A DNA stretch of 64,000 nt from Ceraceosorus guamensis. Taxonomy: Eukaryota > Basidiomycota > Exobasidiomycetes > Ceraceosorales > Ceraceosoraceae. Position 1 is the stretch's first letter. Each line of letters begins with the position of its first letter. The notes under the pieces are model-generated. The model did no database searches, was not told the DNA's origin, and worked only from the letters and a program-made list of their open reading frames with translations. The translations under genes were made by a program, and so were the position numbers. Shown here piece by piece: positions 45,222-58,958 of the stretch. Location: assembly GCF_003144195.1 (NCBI RefSeq), contig NW_020290013.1, forward strand, positions 248,001-312,000, given 5' to 3'.

Positions 45222-45917
45222 TCATGCCTCGGCGTTCAGCTCAGGCGCAGGCGCATCCGGCAGACCCCCAGGTAGCGGCGCAGCATTCTCTTTGATCCAC
45301 TCCTGCGAGGTGAAGAGAAGGTTCAATCAGCGAAATGCACCGGCACAGCCGGCACGCCTTCTGGCAAATGTTTTGGCGAAGCATCGCAGAGTCATCCGCT
45401 CTCCATCTCACGTTGCGAGAAGCCACTCACCTCATCTTCCCATATTGGCCTATTTACACCGCCAGCTGCAGAAGCCTTTGGTGCGCGTGCAATGTTGACG
45501 TTGATGATGCGCTGCAAGGAGCATCGTAAGCTTGCAGGTCCAGCTTCTGACTGATAGTAGCAGACACGAGCACTCACACCTTCTACTTCATTGAGATGCA
45601 TGTTGTCTATCGCGTCCATCGCCTCCTCTACAGTCGAGAATGTGATGAAGCCGAACCCCCGATTGGCTCCCTCTGTACGAGGATAGGGGGTGGAGCAGAG
45701 CAGCGTCAGCGCGTCCTGCTTAACGGTCTTTGCCACGACTGCACCCGAGAAGTGGACGGCAGCGGAAAACGTTGAGCTCACCTTGCTTTGGCGTCACGAC
45801 ATCCACGATCTCCCCAAAAGGTGCAAAGTGTCGCAACAACACGGCAGGATCGCAAACTCCTCCTTCACCCAACCCGCCTACATAAATGGTCCGCTTCCTT
45901 TCCTGCTGCGAGGACAT
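45222..45917 (-). CDS. PPIE/Cyp33-type RRM protein without cyclophilin domain
   Basis: Four exons (45917-45782, 45672-45578, 45511-45431, 45302-45222) encode only 130 residues. The RRM has RNP2 as IYVGGL and RNP1 as NRGFGFITF, with AMDAIDNMHLNEVEG closing the fold. It is followed by NVNIARAP and RPIWEDEEWIKENA. That tail matches the linker (RPxWxDDxWLKK) that joins the RRM to the prolyl-isomerase in PPIE/Cyp33-type spliceosomal proteins. Here the protein ends about 20 residues later, so the isomerase half is absent. Likely a spliceosome-associated RNA-binding protein. Confidence 0.85.
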
Positions 45918-47548
45918 GATGTGCTGCTTTGATGCGCTGCTCAGGAGGTGTGGATATTGGGGACGGTCCTTCAGGTGTGAGGTGACAACCGACGAGTGTA
46001 GAAGGCGGCGTCGGTGTGCTGTGGAGCGGCATTAAGTTGCCTGGAGAAGCAGCCTACGTGGCCACTTTCTCGACTCAGGAAGACGCAATCTTGAATCAGT
46101 GAATCAAGAATCGCTGCGTTTGCTTCTTGCTGCCGCGCGAAAAGCTTGGTGGGACGCGTCGCCTTGACGCATTCACGTGATTTGGCGCCGCGACGGGGTC
46201 AAGAGTCAGACGTCAAGTTAAAAAGAGAGTTTAATCTTCATTAGAAGAGTCTTTTCTGGGTCCAAAGTCATCAGACCATTTAGTATAGTAGTCATATCAC
46301 GAATATTAATAATCGTGAATAATGACATCACCCGCACTCAAGCATTTTTGATTCGTCCCCCAGACCCATCCGTATAACGCTCTCTCACTCGCATTCACTC
46401 ATGACTCACGACTAACGTGCAGATATTCGGCATGCTATGAGACAGTCCCGCAAAGAAAGCTTGCATTCTGTAGACCCGTCAATCACGATTGCAGAGCGTC
46501 ACGCGCGAGAACCAAGGTCAACGTGCGCCTTGTAGACAATTCAGAGGTTCCAGGCTCGGCCTGTAGCTCCAGCTTCGGACGGCAGGCTATGATCCGACTC
46601 TAACAGCTCAGAACTCTCGCGCACTCGCAGCTCATCGCTACAAAGCAGCGCGAAGCATGAGCTCTACTCACCTCAGCAGCTCGAATGGTAGCTGATCTGT
46701 CCTTCCGCACCCGAGACGTCCGTTCGTAAGCGTTCAGCAAATCGCAGGAAGTCACGCCCTCCGCTCCCCTCTGCTGTCGACTACACGATCGATGGCGGCA
46801 AAGTGGCAAGAGAGCAAGGGCATCTGCTGCGTCCGACATGAGCAGCAGTCGTGGCCCCTCAGTGGCGATGCGTCACCTCGCGAGCTCGTGGGATGGAGCT
46901 CTCTCGCCACCTCTTAGATTTCTGAACGCGAACCAACCCCGATCGAGCTCCTTGGCCGGATCGCGCCACGCATACAAACGGCCATTGACCACAGAAGATG
47001 CGTACATTGCTGTCCCTGCTGCGAAGGCGCAGCGTTCGACGAGCTCGCTCTTCGGCAATCATCATCTGATGGACGCCCACAATACATCCTGCGCCGCGTT
47101 GCAGGTCTCCTCGATTGAGATCGAACTTACTCACTGTGCAACCTTGTCACCAGAAGCGAGCTCCGCCGGAACACTTCTTGGCCTCGCAAGACTCGGAGGC
47201 GCCAGTACTGTTGTTTCGCGGGAAGTCGCGGCCAGATGCGCAAAGCTAGTGGCAAAGTGGTGACCTTTGCAGTCGTTGGCTGAGACAACGAGGTCGCGCA
47301 AAGGCAGCCACGGCGCCGCCACTGCCCAGTGGCAAACGGCTTCGGGGCCTCTGAGAGATGGGATGGTTGGACGGGCGCTTGAGTCGCCCTGAAAACTTAA
47401 AGCCTTCTCCATCTCGACCATTCCGCCGCTGGTGTCAAGACCTTCGCTGCTTTCCTCACACAAGACTCTTTTCTAGCTTCAGTCTGCAATTCGGCATCGA
47501 TACTGCTTCCCTCTACAGCTTAGGTGGGCGCAAACTTCATCTGGCCTG
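45918..47548. other. intergenic with AT-rich inverted motifs
   Basis: 1.6 kb between two divergent genes. 46200-46330 is clearly AT-rich. Imperfect palindromes occur at 46090-46108 and 46298-46317. A plus-strand frame of 141 codons at 46838-47263 starts MSSSRGPSVAMRHLASSWDG; it has no domain and I cannot tell it from chance. Confidence 0.5.
46298..46317. repeat. AT-rich imperfect palindrome
   Basis: CACGAATATTAATAATCGTG matches its own reverse complement with two mismatched pairs. A related one, CTTGAATCAGTGAATCAAG, lies at 46090-46108. Both are intergenic. Confidence 0.5.
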
Positions 47549-50500
47549 ATGTGGCAGCTGAGGAACTGGCCTATGCCTGCTCTAGCCGTGTGTATAATTC
47601 TCATCGCAGTGAGCGGCACGGTCAATGCATTGCCCCCAGCATTCCCTGCCAGCCAGCTGAACATCGAGCTCGCACACGACGCAACGCACGGAGAGCTCAG
47701 AAGGTGGGATGTCGAGGACGTCAGACATGCTGCTCATCACTACTACGTGAGCACCCTTCAGCCTTTTGGCGAAAGTCACCATTTTAGGGAAAATCCACAC
47801 ACGTTTGAGGTGCGCATTGACTCCCTGCTCGCTCGCCAAGGGTACGCTCTCACAGTAGCTCCTTCTTTACCAAAGGTCATCCACCCTTTCCAATTCGACC
47901 CTCCGAACCGTCAAGCTGTCGTGCGCGGATATTACAAGACTGCAGATGGAATTCGCATTCCGAATCATCTCAAGAGTGGGCGAGTAAGATTGAAGAGCCT
48001 GACGCATGATGCGCGTGCGCTCGTGCACACTGTCCCATTAGCCCCCAATCAGAAGGTTGTCTCGCACGGCTTCAGGTTTCGTAAAGGCGAACGGGAAGCA
48101 GAGCCCTACCACGCGAACTCGTACCGTCCTACAACTCCTGGCCATGTTCACGTCAAGCCTCCGGCCAGGTTCACGCAGAGGCAACAAGAAGAAGAGGCTT
48201 ACGCCAGATCTTTTGGAGCTATTCAGCGCTACCATACAAACAGAGTTGGAGTTGAGAATCCGCTCAGGGTGCACCACTATGAAGTGAGTGCGCCAAGTCA
48301 CTGAAATCTTTTGGCCCTCTAATGCTCGTTCTTGTGATGCTGAGGCGGCCCACCATTGTTCTGCTCGGCAAGATGTTGGAGTCAGCTAAACCAGGCCCGG
48401 ATGGCCACGAGACGGTCAAAGCTCTAGCCATCGATCAGAACAATAGACCTATTCGACCGACGTACGACCCTGGCACGATCGAACACGACGTTCCGTTGTC
48501 GAGTAGCCATGTTCCTCGATCCCACACAGCGTACAAGGAAGCTGTAAGGGACGCGCCGTCCCATCCGGAAGCCACTTCGGATGGCAAGTCGCTAGAATCA
48601 AGCTCAGCAGCAGGGAAGCAAGCAGCTGCTCTAACGAACCAGTCAACAGCAGGGAGCTCGAGTCTCGACCCTGCAGCGCTACCGTTTGTGCCATCATTTG
48701 CAGCCCGCCCCTCTCCTTCACCTTTGGCTGGGTCGATTGGGACGAAACAGGCAGAGCTGCGCAAGCGCACATTGGGCAGGATATCGGAGGGGTTCAAGTC
48801 CGCAGAAGCAGGTTCGGCACTGGCAAAGACCTCGGAACAGGCCAGCTCTGATGCTGCCTCGCACGCCAGCCGCAATATCGATGCCGGTCTTGTGTCGCAC
48901 GGCAGTCTCGCTGACAATAGAGTCACCCAGCTAAGAGTCGCGGACGCCGGCCGACCTGTGGCGACAACGTTCCCTACAAGGCGCACATTCGTCTCCGGCA
49001 AGTCGGTAGGAAGGCCTCGTCTGACTCCAGAAGGCGTGAAGATGACACAATGGCGGGATCTGAAAGCGCTGGAACAGGGCACGGCCAACCAGCCACCGCT
49101 CGATTACGCTGGAGACAGAAGGAAAGCTCAGCTTCTCGGCATACCAATCAAGAAAATCAGGGGAAGACCTCGAAAGTGTGCGGAAGGCTGCGCTACGACA
49201 CAGCGTACTCAGCGTAGATTGGCACGTCAAGCTGCTGGCTTACCACCGATTCAGAGAGGACGTCCACGCCTGCGCGAACTGCCTCAAGCTGAGATAGCCG
49301 AGACTTCTCGGGTCATCAGCAAGCCCTCCGGTGACGGTAAGCGTCGCGGCCGGCCAAAGCTTCTCATCGGCGGTGGTCGTTCAACGCAGGCGCAGCGGGA
49401 GAGGGAAAGGAGGGAGGCTGCTGGGCTCCCCAAGAGGCCAACTGGGCGTCCTCAAGGAGCTAAATTTGTCCAGGACCTCAACAAGCCACCTTCTCGACTA
49501 GGCCGGCCCAAACAGTCGCAGCAGCATAATCTTGCGGCGACCTCGGCCCATGTAGGGGCAGCGCATCCGTCCCTTCTCAGCGATCCGATGCTCGTCCACA
49601 CAGATTCACGCTGTGAGTAGACTGTTTTCGCTTTGAAGTACAAGCTTCGCTCGTTGGTTCACTGACGGACACGGTGGCTCGCATCTGCACCCTTCGACTT
49701 GCAGTCACGCAGTCGGCATCCTTCCGCCGCATCGCTCCTGCTACACCCGAGCAGGGGGGTCAGCTCCCTCACCTGCACCGCCGTTCGCTCCAGCCTCCTT
49801 GTCGGAGTTGTAGCGTGCCAGCGGACCTCTCCATGACAAAACGAGGAGACATGGTCAAGATTTCAGGAGCGCCGGAAGCAGTAGTGGTGCGTCACTCACC
49901 ATGCTCCTCACGACGATGAGAAGATTCTGACGCTGCACGAAAGATCCGCGCAGCTTTTGGCCCGAGGCAAAGCGCCACTGAATCCAAAGCTTCCACTAGC
50001 TCCTGAAAAGCCCGCGTTGCTGCTCGAGAGTCTCCGCGAGAAGGCTTCCAAGCGCAGTTGGGGCGGCCTCTCGCGCTCGAGGCTCCACGATCATAGAAAA
50101 TGGCTTCGGGACCACGGCCAGGCTCATCTGTTGAATGCCATCATGCCTCTACCCAAACCTGGTCCACCCAAACCAAGGGGAAAACTGCTGCTGGGTGAAG
50201 GAACGCCACAAACAAAATCGAAGCACCGCCGAATCCTCAGGTCTCTGGGCGTGGACAATGATTTGATTTGGGAGGCCGTGCCAGGGAACAAGGGCAAAGC
50301 AAGGTCACTCGGCTGCCGCCGCGGAGAGCCTTGCAGTCTTGCGAAGACAACACTGATCTTTGAGAAGCAGCGCGCAGCAGCGGTGGAGAATATAAGGCGA
50401 TATGGTATCGCGGCGAGGTGGAAGGGCCCTGCTGCCAAGCGATTAGAAGATGCTCTGGGTAGGAGCGCGCCCAGCCCCATGCCCTCAGCTTCTGGCAGCG

Positions 50501-51195
50501 CGTCTGCAAGTCGTCCTAGTCACATCGCAGAAACCGACCAACATCTTGGTCACAAGGGAAACCAATCTGAGGAGCATGTCGGTTCAAGCCGTAATACTGG
50601 CCCGCCGCCGATCACAACTTCCAGCGCGCCGCCCTCATCAAAAGGGTCGGGCGGCTCGCCGCGAGTTGCCGAAGGCGTGACTGCGAAGACTTTTGCGTCG
50701 AGTTCATCGAATAGTGACGCTACTCTGAGACGGCCAGATCCCTCAGTAGCTCGGCACTTGAGTACACAACTCCCGACGCTGTCACAGAGCGCATCTTCGT
50801 CCACTCACAACGGTCGTGCGTCACTGCGGTCCGGTGCTTCGAGCCCGCTAGAGCAGAGTCCGCTACAGGAAAAGCCTCCTGGTGCGGATGACGATCGGCA
50901 TGCTACCAACGGCCTGCAGAGCACCCGAGCCGCGCAAAGAGACCGTCTCGTGCATCCAAGGGTTCCTGACAAGCACAGCCAGACCTCGACACTAGGGCAC
51001 TTTGTCGACCCTGGTCACAGCTCCGCTCCTCCAAAAACCGTTCATCCACTAGACATGCTTCTTGAAGCGGCTCGCTTTGTGGAACGACGTCCTACACCCA
51101 GATCTTCGTCATCGATCGCTGCCAGTGGCAATCAGAATGAGGGAACAAAGCGCCCCTCGTCGATCAGCTCTCCTTCGCGCCGCGTGTCAGGTTGA
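47549..51195 (+). CDS. predicted secreted protein with AT-hook-like GRP repeats
   Basis: The start MWQLRNWPMPALAVCIILIA, then VSGTVNALP, reads as a signal peptide. Exons read as 47549-48283, about 48439-49612, 49705-49886 and 49954-51195, all phase-consistent, for about 1110 residues. The first exon encodes a His- and Arg-rich region with no known fold. From about residue 435 to 600, six GRP motifs occur (GRPRL, RGRPRKC, RGRPRLR, RRGRPKLL, TGRPQG, LGRPKQ), two of them within related 33-36 residue repeats ending AAGLP. RGRP cores are what AT-hooks use to grip the minor groove. The rest is basic then Ser/Pro-rich. The first junction is the least certain: without it there would be two genes 17 bp apart, a secreted 251-residue protein and a GRP-repeat protein. 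Confidence 0.6.
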
Positions 51196-51484
51196 CGTCG
51201 CCGAAGAATCTCGCCGAGCATCACCCTGCTTATTTTGTCCTTCTACGAAGTGCCGACCACATTTCCAATGAATGGCATGACTTGCGCGTTGCTGTGTATG
51301 CTGACAATGCCCCGTGTGGGACCTCACGCGCGTGCAGGAATTGCAAATGCATGAATGCTCTTGAGCGGCTCGCAACTTAGCCAAGTATCTATAGGAATTT
51401 CGGTCAATGCGTCACGCAGCCATGATTATGGCCGCCTTCTTGCCAACGCCAGGCTCCCTTTTACCGATAGCTAATCGCAGCGCG

Positions 51485-52884
51485 CTACAATAGTGTCTCT
51501 CCAAGAGCGCTTCGGATAAGGCTGCAGCCGATTGCGATCGTCTGTTTTGCGTGATCCGCCATGAGCGTTGGGTTAACTTCCATCACTGAAAGGGAGCAAG
51601 TCCCAAGGCGTGCGCAAAGCTAGTCAGCAAAAAGCCTCAGGACAGGTATTGCACGAGCACAAGCGCGTGCTGAACAAGACTCACAGTCCATCGCTACAAG
51701 CGAGCCTGTCTCGTAGAGCGCTTCGCAAATGTAATGTCCTTCACGGAATGTCAAGCCTCCTCGGACCTGCATGGGATCGGCAAAGGGACGCGAGCGTCAG
51801 TGCTCAGCAAGGCATGACAGTCTGATTTCATGCTTGCGAAAAAAAAACTCACAGGGGTACCGGTACTGGGGGCAACAGATGGATCCAAAGCGTCCACGTC
51901 GAAACTCAAGTGGATCGGCCTCTCGCGTGACGATCCGCCGTTGACGTGGTCCAGCGCCAGTTCAACGACCTGCTCGGACAAGTTGCGTATAGGGTGTCAG
52001 AAAGGAGCCGTGTAATGCCTCGCAGCCGTGCACTCTGAAGCCCAATTCAACGCAGCTCGAGTACAGCGCCTTGCTCCAGCAGCGTCGCACTACCCCTCTT
52101 CACTCACCTTTCCAATACCGTACCTGTCTACCTCGTGCATGCTGAAACACTTGATCCCGTTCTCCTTCAGGATCTTTCTCTCGCCGCTGTCGATATCTCT
52201 GAGTCCGATGTATACCAGACTGTCGGCTTTGAGCACCGGCTTCTTGGGCACCCAGCTACTGAAGGGCTCCACGTCTGTGCCCTTTAATCCGAGCAGGAAG
52301 GAGACTGGGCAGCCGTGAAGGTTGCCAGAAGGCGTTGTGTCGGGTGTGTTGATATCTGCGTGCGCATCTATCCAGATCAGGGCTGCATTTGGGTGAGCCG
52401 AGAGCGAGCCGGTCACTGTTCCAAGAGCCTGCGGGGGGTCCAGCGTGAGCAGCATACAGGCTTTCAGCTTTACCACGTACTAGCAGCGCATGGGCTCGCA
52501 TACATGCTAGCGCTCCCGAATTCAATCGCATCTACTCACAAGACTGTGGTCTCCGCCAAGGGTGAGAGGCAGTCTGCCCTCCTTGGCATGCTTGCCGACC
52601 ACTTCACTGACGCGCTTGTTGACCTCGCTAACGCTCCTAGGGTTCTTCATAGTCCCGATGTCCTTGTCCTCTCCGCTCTCGAGAATGCTGTTGATGTCCT
52701 CAAACTGCTGGTGCCCTTCAAAAGAGACGTCCCAGGACAATTCTTGAAGCTGGGAGATGAGACCTGCATCGATTAGACTGTTGGGCCCGGTGTCTACGCC
52801 TCGACGCCCCTGCCCACCGCTGAATGGACAGCCGATGATGGACAGAGAGCGTGACTTGAGGTAGCGTTGTCTGATCTCGGACAT
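51485..52884 (-). CDS. CAR1: arginase
   Basis: Hydrolyses arginine to ornithine and urea. Exons 52884-52540, 52428-52108, 51969-51853, 51766-51685 and 51585-51485 give 321 residues, the usual length. Metal-binding and active-site motifs are all present: [10 protein letters not shown] (first Mn-binding His), [11 protein letters not shown] (Asp-Ala-His-Ala-Asp), [12 protein letters not shown], and [20 protein letters not shown]. The end has SLVAMDLMEVNPTL and the fungal tail [19 protein letters not shown]. Phases close exactly at each junction. It neighbours homocitrate synthase on the same strand, 1.26 kb away. Confidence 0.97.
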
Positions 52885-54147
52885 GATTGGGATCTGTTCG
52901 CAAGAGGGGGGCGGGAATGTGTTCCTGGGTGTATGCGGCTGTCTTGGCGTGCTCCTAGGAGTCGACGGTCTGCTAGCTTTGGGAGGATCAAGGGTTGGAA
53001 CGAGTCAGTCTTGAGATGGAAGGGCAGACCAGCTGTTGTGCTGCGCGCTACTGACTCGGTCGTACAGCAAGTCGAGTGTGATCAGTCGTGAGCGCTGGTG
53101 TGATGAGCGAAAGGTCGAGTCGCTATTGTAGGCGTGGTCGGAAGAGAGCCCCACCGGCAAGTCGCGATTCGGGGTTGATGAGCCACGCAACCAACACCTT
53201 CAGCAATAAGCTGCTGCGAATCTCATCACGCAGCTGAAGGAGCTTCTTCGGTCCTGCGCGGTTCCTTGCATGCATGCAGCCACGGCCGGGCAGCCGGAGC
53301 GCGGCCGCGTGGATGGATGAAACGCCGCCGCCGCCTGGATGCTGATGCTCCCTGATTATCCGAGACCGGTCATTCCGGGCAGCGGTGCGACATTGCACCT
53401 GCCCGCAGCTCCATGAGCAGGGTCCATGCTGCACCTCTTGGCCCCGGGCGAGTGTGTTAAGTCCAAGAACTCTGCTTGCCTCTCTGCGAAAGCGGGCTGC
53501 TCAAGGTTGCTCGACTGAACAGTGAAGCTCATCAACCAGCAGAGAATATGTACTCAGCACGAATGGAGACGCAGGGGCGATTCGGACCCCATGCGTCAAC
53601 GAAGAGCCAAGTGCCTCGGAAGCTTTTGTTTCGAATCGCGATTTCAGACAGATAGATGGACTCAGAAATGAGATCTGCGAATGAGTGCCAGTGAGCCTCA
53701 TCCAGCCTTGAAGCTGTGCGTAGCGAGCGCTGTCTTTCAGCAGCGACCAGCTAATGCGAGGCTGGCCTCTTGGTTGAGAGTCCTGCCACGAGAGGGCCAA
53801 GAGCTCCTCCACCTTGCTTGCGTTACAACCAATTTGCCTTGGCGTGCTCTGATCTCCACTCAAGTCTCGAAGAACGGCTATAGTGCTCAAACCTGGATAG
53901 GTAACGCCCGCTTCGAGCATGGTGAATTACCTCCACGCAGTCATAGCTTCGACACATTCGACCAAGGCCGATCGACGTCGGCAGAATTAATGACATCGAT
54001 TCAGAGGCAAAGACGAGACTAGCAAGGAGACGCGTGGTTCGGGCATTTTTTCTTGAACGGAGTCGAGAGTGTCATTAGAGCGAGCGATTGATGCAAAGCT
54101 CTGGGTTGATTTGACTCCAGCGAGCCTTTTGTACCAGAGCAGACCAT
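52885..54147. other. intergenic, arginase promoter side
   Basis: 1.26 kb between the arginase start and the homocitrate synthase stop. It holds one GCATGCATGC-type palindrome (about 53268-53279). Minus-strand frames of 103 and 139 codons show no motif. Nothing else is supported. Confidence 0.5.
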
Positions 54148-55743
<1,596 letters not shown>

Positions 55744-57223
55744 GGCTAAAGGAGAGCGAGAGTAGGTCTATACGACGCGCTGTAAGAGGTGTGAGTCCTA
55801 AGTCGCACGAGTGCAGTGATGCGCAAACCCAGATGCTAGGTGAGTGTGAGCCTGTCTGCTTGGAGCGAGACAGTAACGATGAGTGAGAGAATGCAGCGTG
55901 GTGATGTGAGTGCGGTCGTGTGAGAAGGCGAGATCTCAAGAAGGAAGTCTCCAATCACAGGGACTCGCGACTCGTGACTGCAGCACAGGCAGGCGCGCCG
56001 ATCCAAGGGATCAAATTCTGGCCCCATCCATCCAGCACGCAGCATTCACGCGTCTTCGAGTCACCGAGGGCCAGTATACCGGCGCGCAGAGATTCATGAT
56101 TCTACATAGCAGTCGTGGAGTGGCGATCTCAAAATGATCAAAGTGAAACCGCGAGCATTACAAAAGTGACGCGACCTTTGAAGCCAAAGCGGGGTTCAGC
56201 TTAATAAAGTGCAACTAGATTCAATTCGCACCTTGCTCTTGAAAATGCGTCGAGCGCACGCATGCTAAATACTCTTTTGAGTGGCAGTGCGCTGCGCCAG
56301 TCTAAGAGTCTTCCGGCCCTGTCCCGTGAAACCCGATCGAGGAATTTTGAATCAAGAACCTCGAGTCACATCAGCGCCCGTGACCTGCATGCGACTCGTC
56401 TGTCTTAGTCCTCTGAGTCAAAGGCGTTTTGTTTTATTTGATTCAAGACTCGCATTGTTGAAGTTTCAATCAAAGTGCACGGCAAGCGTAAGCCATCCTC
56501 ACCACTTCGAAAGTCACCTCGCAGCTGATGTGCGCGCGTGTACACGAGAAGTGGTTGGTCATACAAAGCAATCAGAATCGATCATTAATAACGAGCCCAA
56601 ATCTGTTTATAGGCAGGGTTGCCCTGAACCCGGCGCGCCCCTTGAGACGTCTGCTCCCCACACCAGCTGCCCATGTGTTGCCGCATGCATGCCTCTGCAG
56701 AACCATCAGGCACGCATTTCTCGCAGCTTATTGCGCTGCGCGTTTGCCGGACTCTCAACGCGCAGCCACGGCCAAGACCGCATCCAGCCACAGCGCGGCT
56801 TTAACCAAGCGGTCGGAGGCGGAGATCGGAGGGATGTTCTCGAACTTGTTGCGCCAGGTCACGAGTGTGAACATGCTGCGCTGCAATTCAAAGATTCCTT
56901 CCTGCGAGCGGCTCACGATTCACGATTGTCTGCGAACCCTTGACCTCACACACCGATGCAGATCACTCAGGGAGTCGGTCACACTCCATTGGAAGAGCCT
57001 CTCCTGCCTCAGCAAAGAAATGACACAGCCTGTCTCTCATCAAAGCTCTTAGTCGTATAGCATACAGCCGGTGCAGACATTCTGCCGCGTGAAGCCGTGG
57101 AGAGCGCTGTCCGGAGAAACCTCTTTGGTCGGAGCGTTGCGAACACACAACAGCACTCACATCTGACATTCATCGCAGCTCGTCTCCAGCATTAAACAGG
57201 GCTTGTTGTGCCCGGCCATAGCC
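55744..57223. other. divergent promoter region, lysine and histidine genes
   Basis: 1.48 kb between homocitrate synthase (-) and histidinol phosphatase (+). It carries a TGAGTCA, a GCATGCATGC palindrome at about 56682-56692, and a TCACGATTCACGATT direct repeat at about 56913-56927. A plus frame of 220 codons (56281-56943) lacks any motif and runs through these sites, so I do not call it a gene. Confidence 0.55.
56414..56420 (+). promoter_or_regulatory. Gcn4/Cpc1-type site TGAGTCA
   Basis: An exact match to the general amino-acid-control element, about 670 bp upstream of homocitrate synthase and about 800 bp upstream of histidinol phosphatase. Both are typical targets of that circuit in fungi, though the distance is large. 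Confidence 0.45.
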
Positions 57224-58595
57224 ATGCACTCTCATCACTCTCACTCGGGGCAATTCTGTGCCCACGCTGAAGCAGGATGTACGCCTCGAATGATGCTGGA
57301 TCGGGCCAAACTTTTGGGATTCACGCGCTACAACCTGACGGAGCACATTCCTCGTAGGAAGCAGAGTCAGCTGTACCCAGAAGAGACAGAAGCTGGTCTG
57401 GACCCACAAAAGCTAGCACAACGCTTCGAAGAGTATCTCTCGGAGGCGCGAAAGATACAGCAAGAGAAGGGTCGGAGCGTGCTTGTAGGAGCAGAGACAG
57501 AAAACATTCAAGCTGCAGAAGGTCAGAGTTGCTTACAAAAGAACACGGACCTGAGCGGCATACACGATCTCATCGCCGTTCTTGAGGCTGATCATGGCAC
57601 CGAGCAGCTCGCCGGCAGCTCTGAGAAAAGGCCTGGCTCGGTGGGCAAGGGTCGCGTCGACTACCTGGTTGGCGGGGTTCATCACGTCGGGAGCATCCCT
57701 ATCGACTTCGACGTGCCGACCTTTGAACGAGCTTTACGGGTCTTCGGCTGGGATGGCGTGGCTGATTCTCACCTTTCAAGCAGCTCTTCCAAGCGACTCG
57801 CTCACTTGAGACTAGCCGCTCACTACCTCGATCAGCAGTACGACCTGTTAAAGCATGTTAGACCGGAAGTCATCGCTCATTTCGACCTTTGCAGGCTCTG
57901 GGATCACACCTTGCCCCTTGCTCAGGAGCAACATCGAAATGCTGGTGACGCGCTCGAACTTGGGCCAAATGTAGTAGACTCATACAAGCTCGAGCAGCTG
58001 GTTGATGAGCGCACGAGACGCAATGTGGCGTTTGCGATCTCGTATGGGGCACTGTTCGAGGTGTCGGGCGCAGCGGTGCGCAAAGGATGGCCGACGCCCT
58101 ACCCAGGCCTAGAGGTTTTGAAGGTAAGCCAGGCTGTCGACCTGATGCTATCCAGCCCTATGCTCACACGTTGACATCAAATCCGCCCAGCTCGTGGTCT
58201 CGCTTGGCGGCAGACTCTGCCTATCAGACGATGCTCACTCTTTGGCACAGATAGGACACTCGTTCCAGGCGGTCAAGGCGCATCTCGACAGCGTGCCAGG
58301 CGCGTGGAACTCTCTACATTACCTCACCTGGAATGAGGATGAACAGCCCGCGCTCTCGCATGAAGAAGGTCAAGCTCAGGACTCGCAAAGAGAAGCACGA
58401 GAACACTACTTGTTTGCGAAGGCGGTCGGCAAAGAGGTCGGCAACAGATTCGACGACCCACCCGAGATTTTTGAGAGAGGCACTCGAGCCGTAAAACCAT
58501 CGGGACCGAGCACTGATGCAGTGTTCTGGGTGGAGCTGGAGCAGAGGAGACAAAGGCTGAATGATGCACTGAGCTCGAAACGAGCAGGTGGCTAA
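57224..58595 (+). CDS. HIS2: histidinol-phosphatase (PHP family)
   Basis: Removes phosphate from histidinol phosphate, the penultimate part of histidine synthesis. Exons 57224-58123 and 58191-58595 give 434 residues. The start MHSHHSHSGQFCAHAEAGCT carries the PHP metal motif H-S-H-S-G. YNLTEHIPR, VLVGAETENI and GRVDYLVGGVHHVG follow as in yeast His2. EVIAHFDLCRLWDH and the end segment GGRLCLSDDAHSLAQIGHSF supply further His and Asp ligands. The region AAEGQSCLQKNTDLSG and a C-terminal extension make it about 100 residues longer than the yeast enzyme. Confidence 0.95.
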
Positions 58596-58958
58596 TAGAT
58601 GAATTGCACAAATCATGCCTTCGTTCTCATGCGTATTTGGGTACGCATACAAGTGCGTTGGCCTGTCATGGTGTGTCTTGCGTTCTGGTGTGTCTTGCGT
58701 TCGGAGCAGGTGAATGTGCCGTCCGTAGGTCTAGCGGGACGAAATGAGGCTGAATGAGGCGGAAATTCTGGTTGTCGTGGATGCTCGATGACGTCGGAAG
58801 GGTGCCCGAGACCAATAAGGCGCAACATCGCCCTGGGCCGGCATGTGTTGGTCTGGATCCTCGATGCAGGTTCCCAATACTTTGCCTGGTACCAGTGTGT
58901 TGCAACGAACCCTCTCTGCTCAACTCTGATTCTTGATTCTATTGATAGCCCGGGCAAA
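58596..58958. other. convergent intergenic spacer
   Basis: 363 bp between the stops of HIS2 (+) and the DnaJ gene (-). It includes a short direct repeat of GGTGTGTCTTGCGTTC-like sequence at about 58670-58700. No gene is supported. Confidence 0.5.

Noticed and set aside
56281-56943. 220-codon plus-strand frame upstream of HIS2
   Set aside because: Runs through repeat motifs and the TGAGTCA site; no recognisable protein segment.
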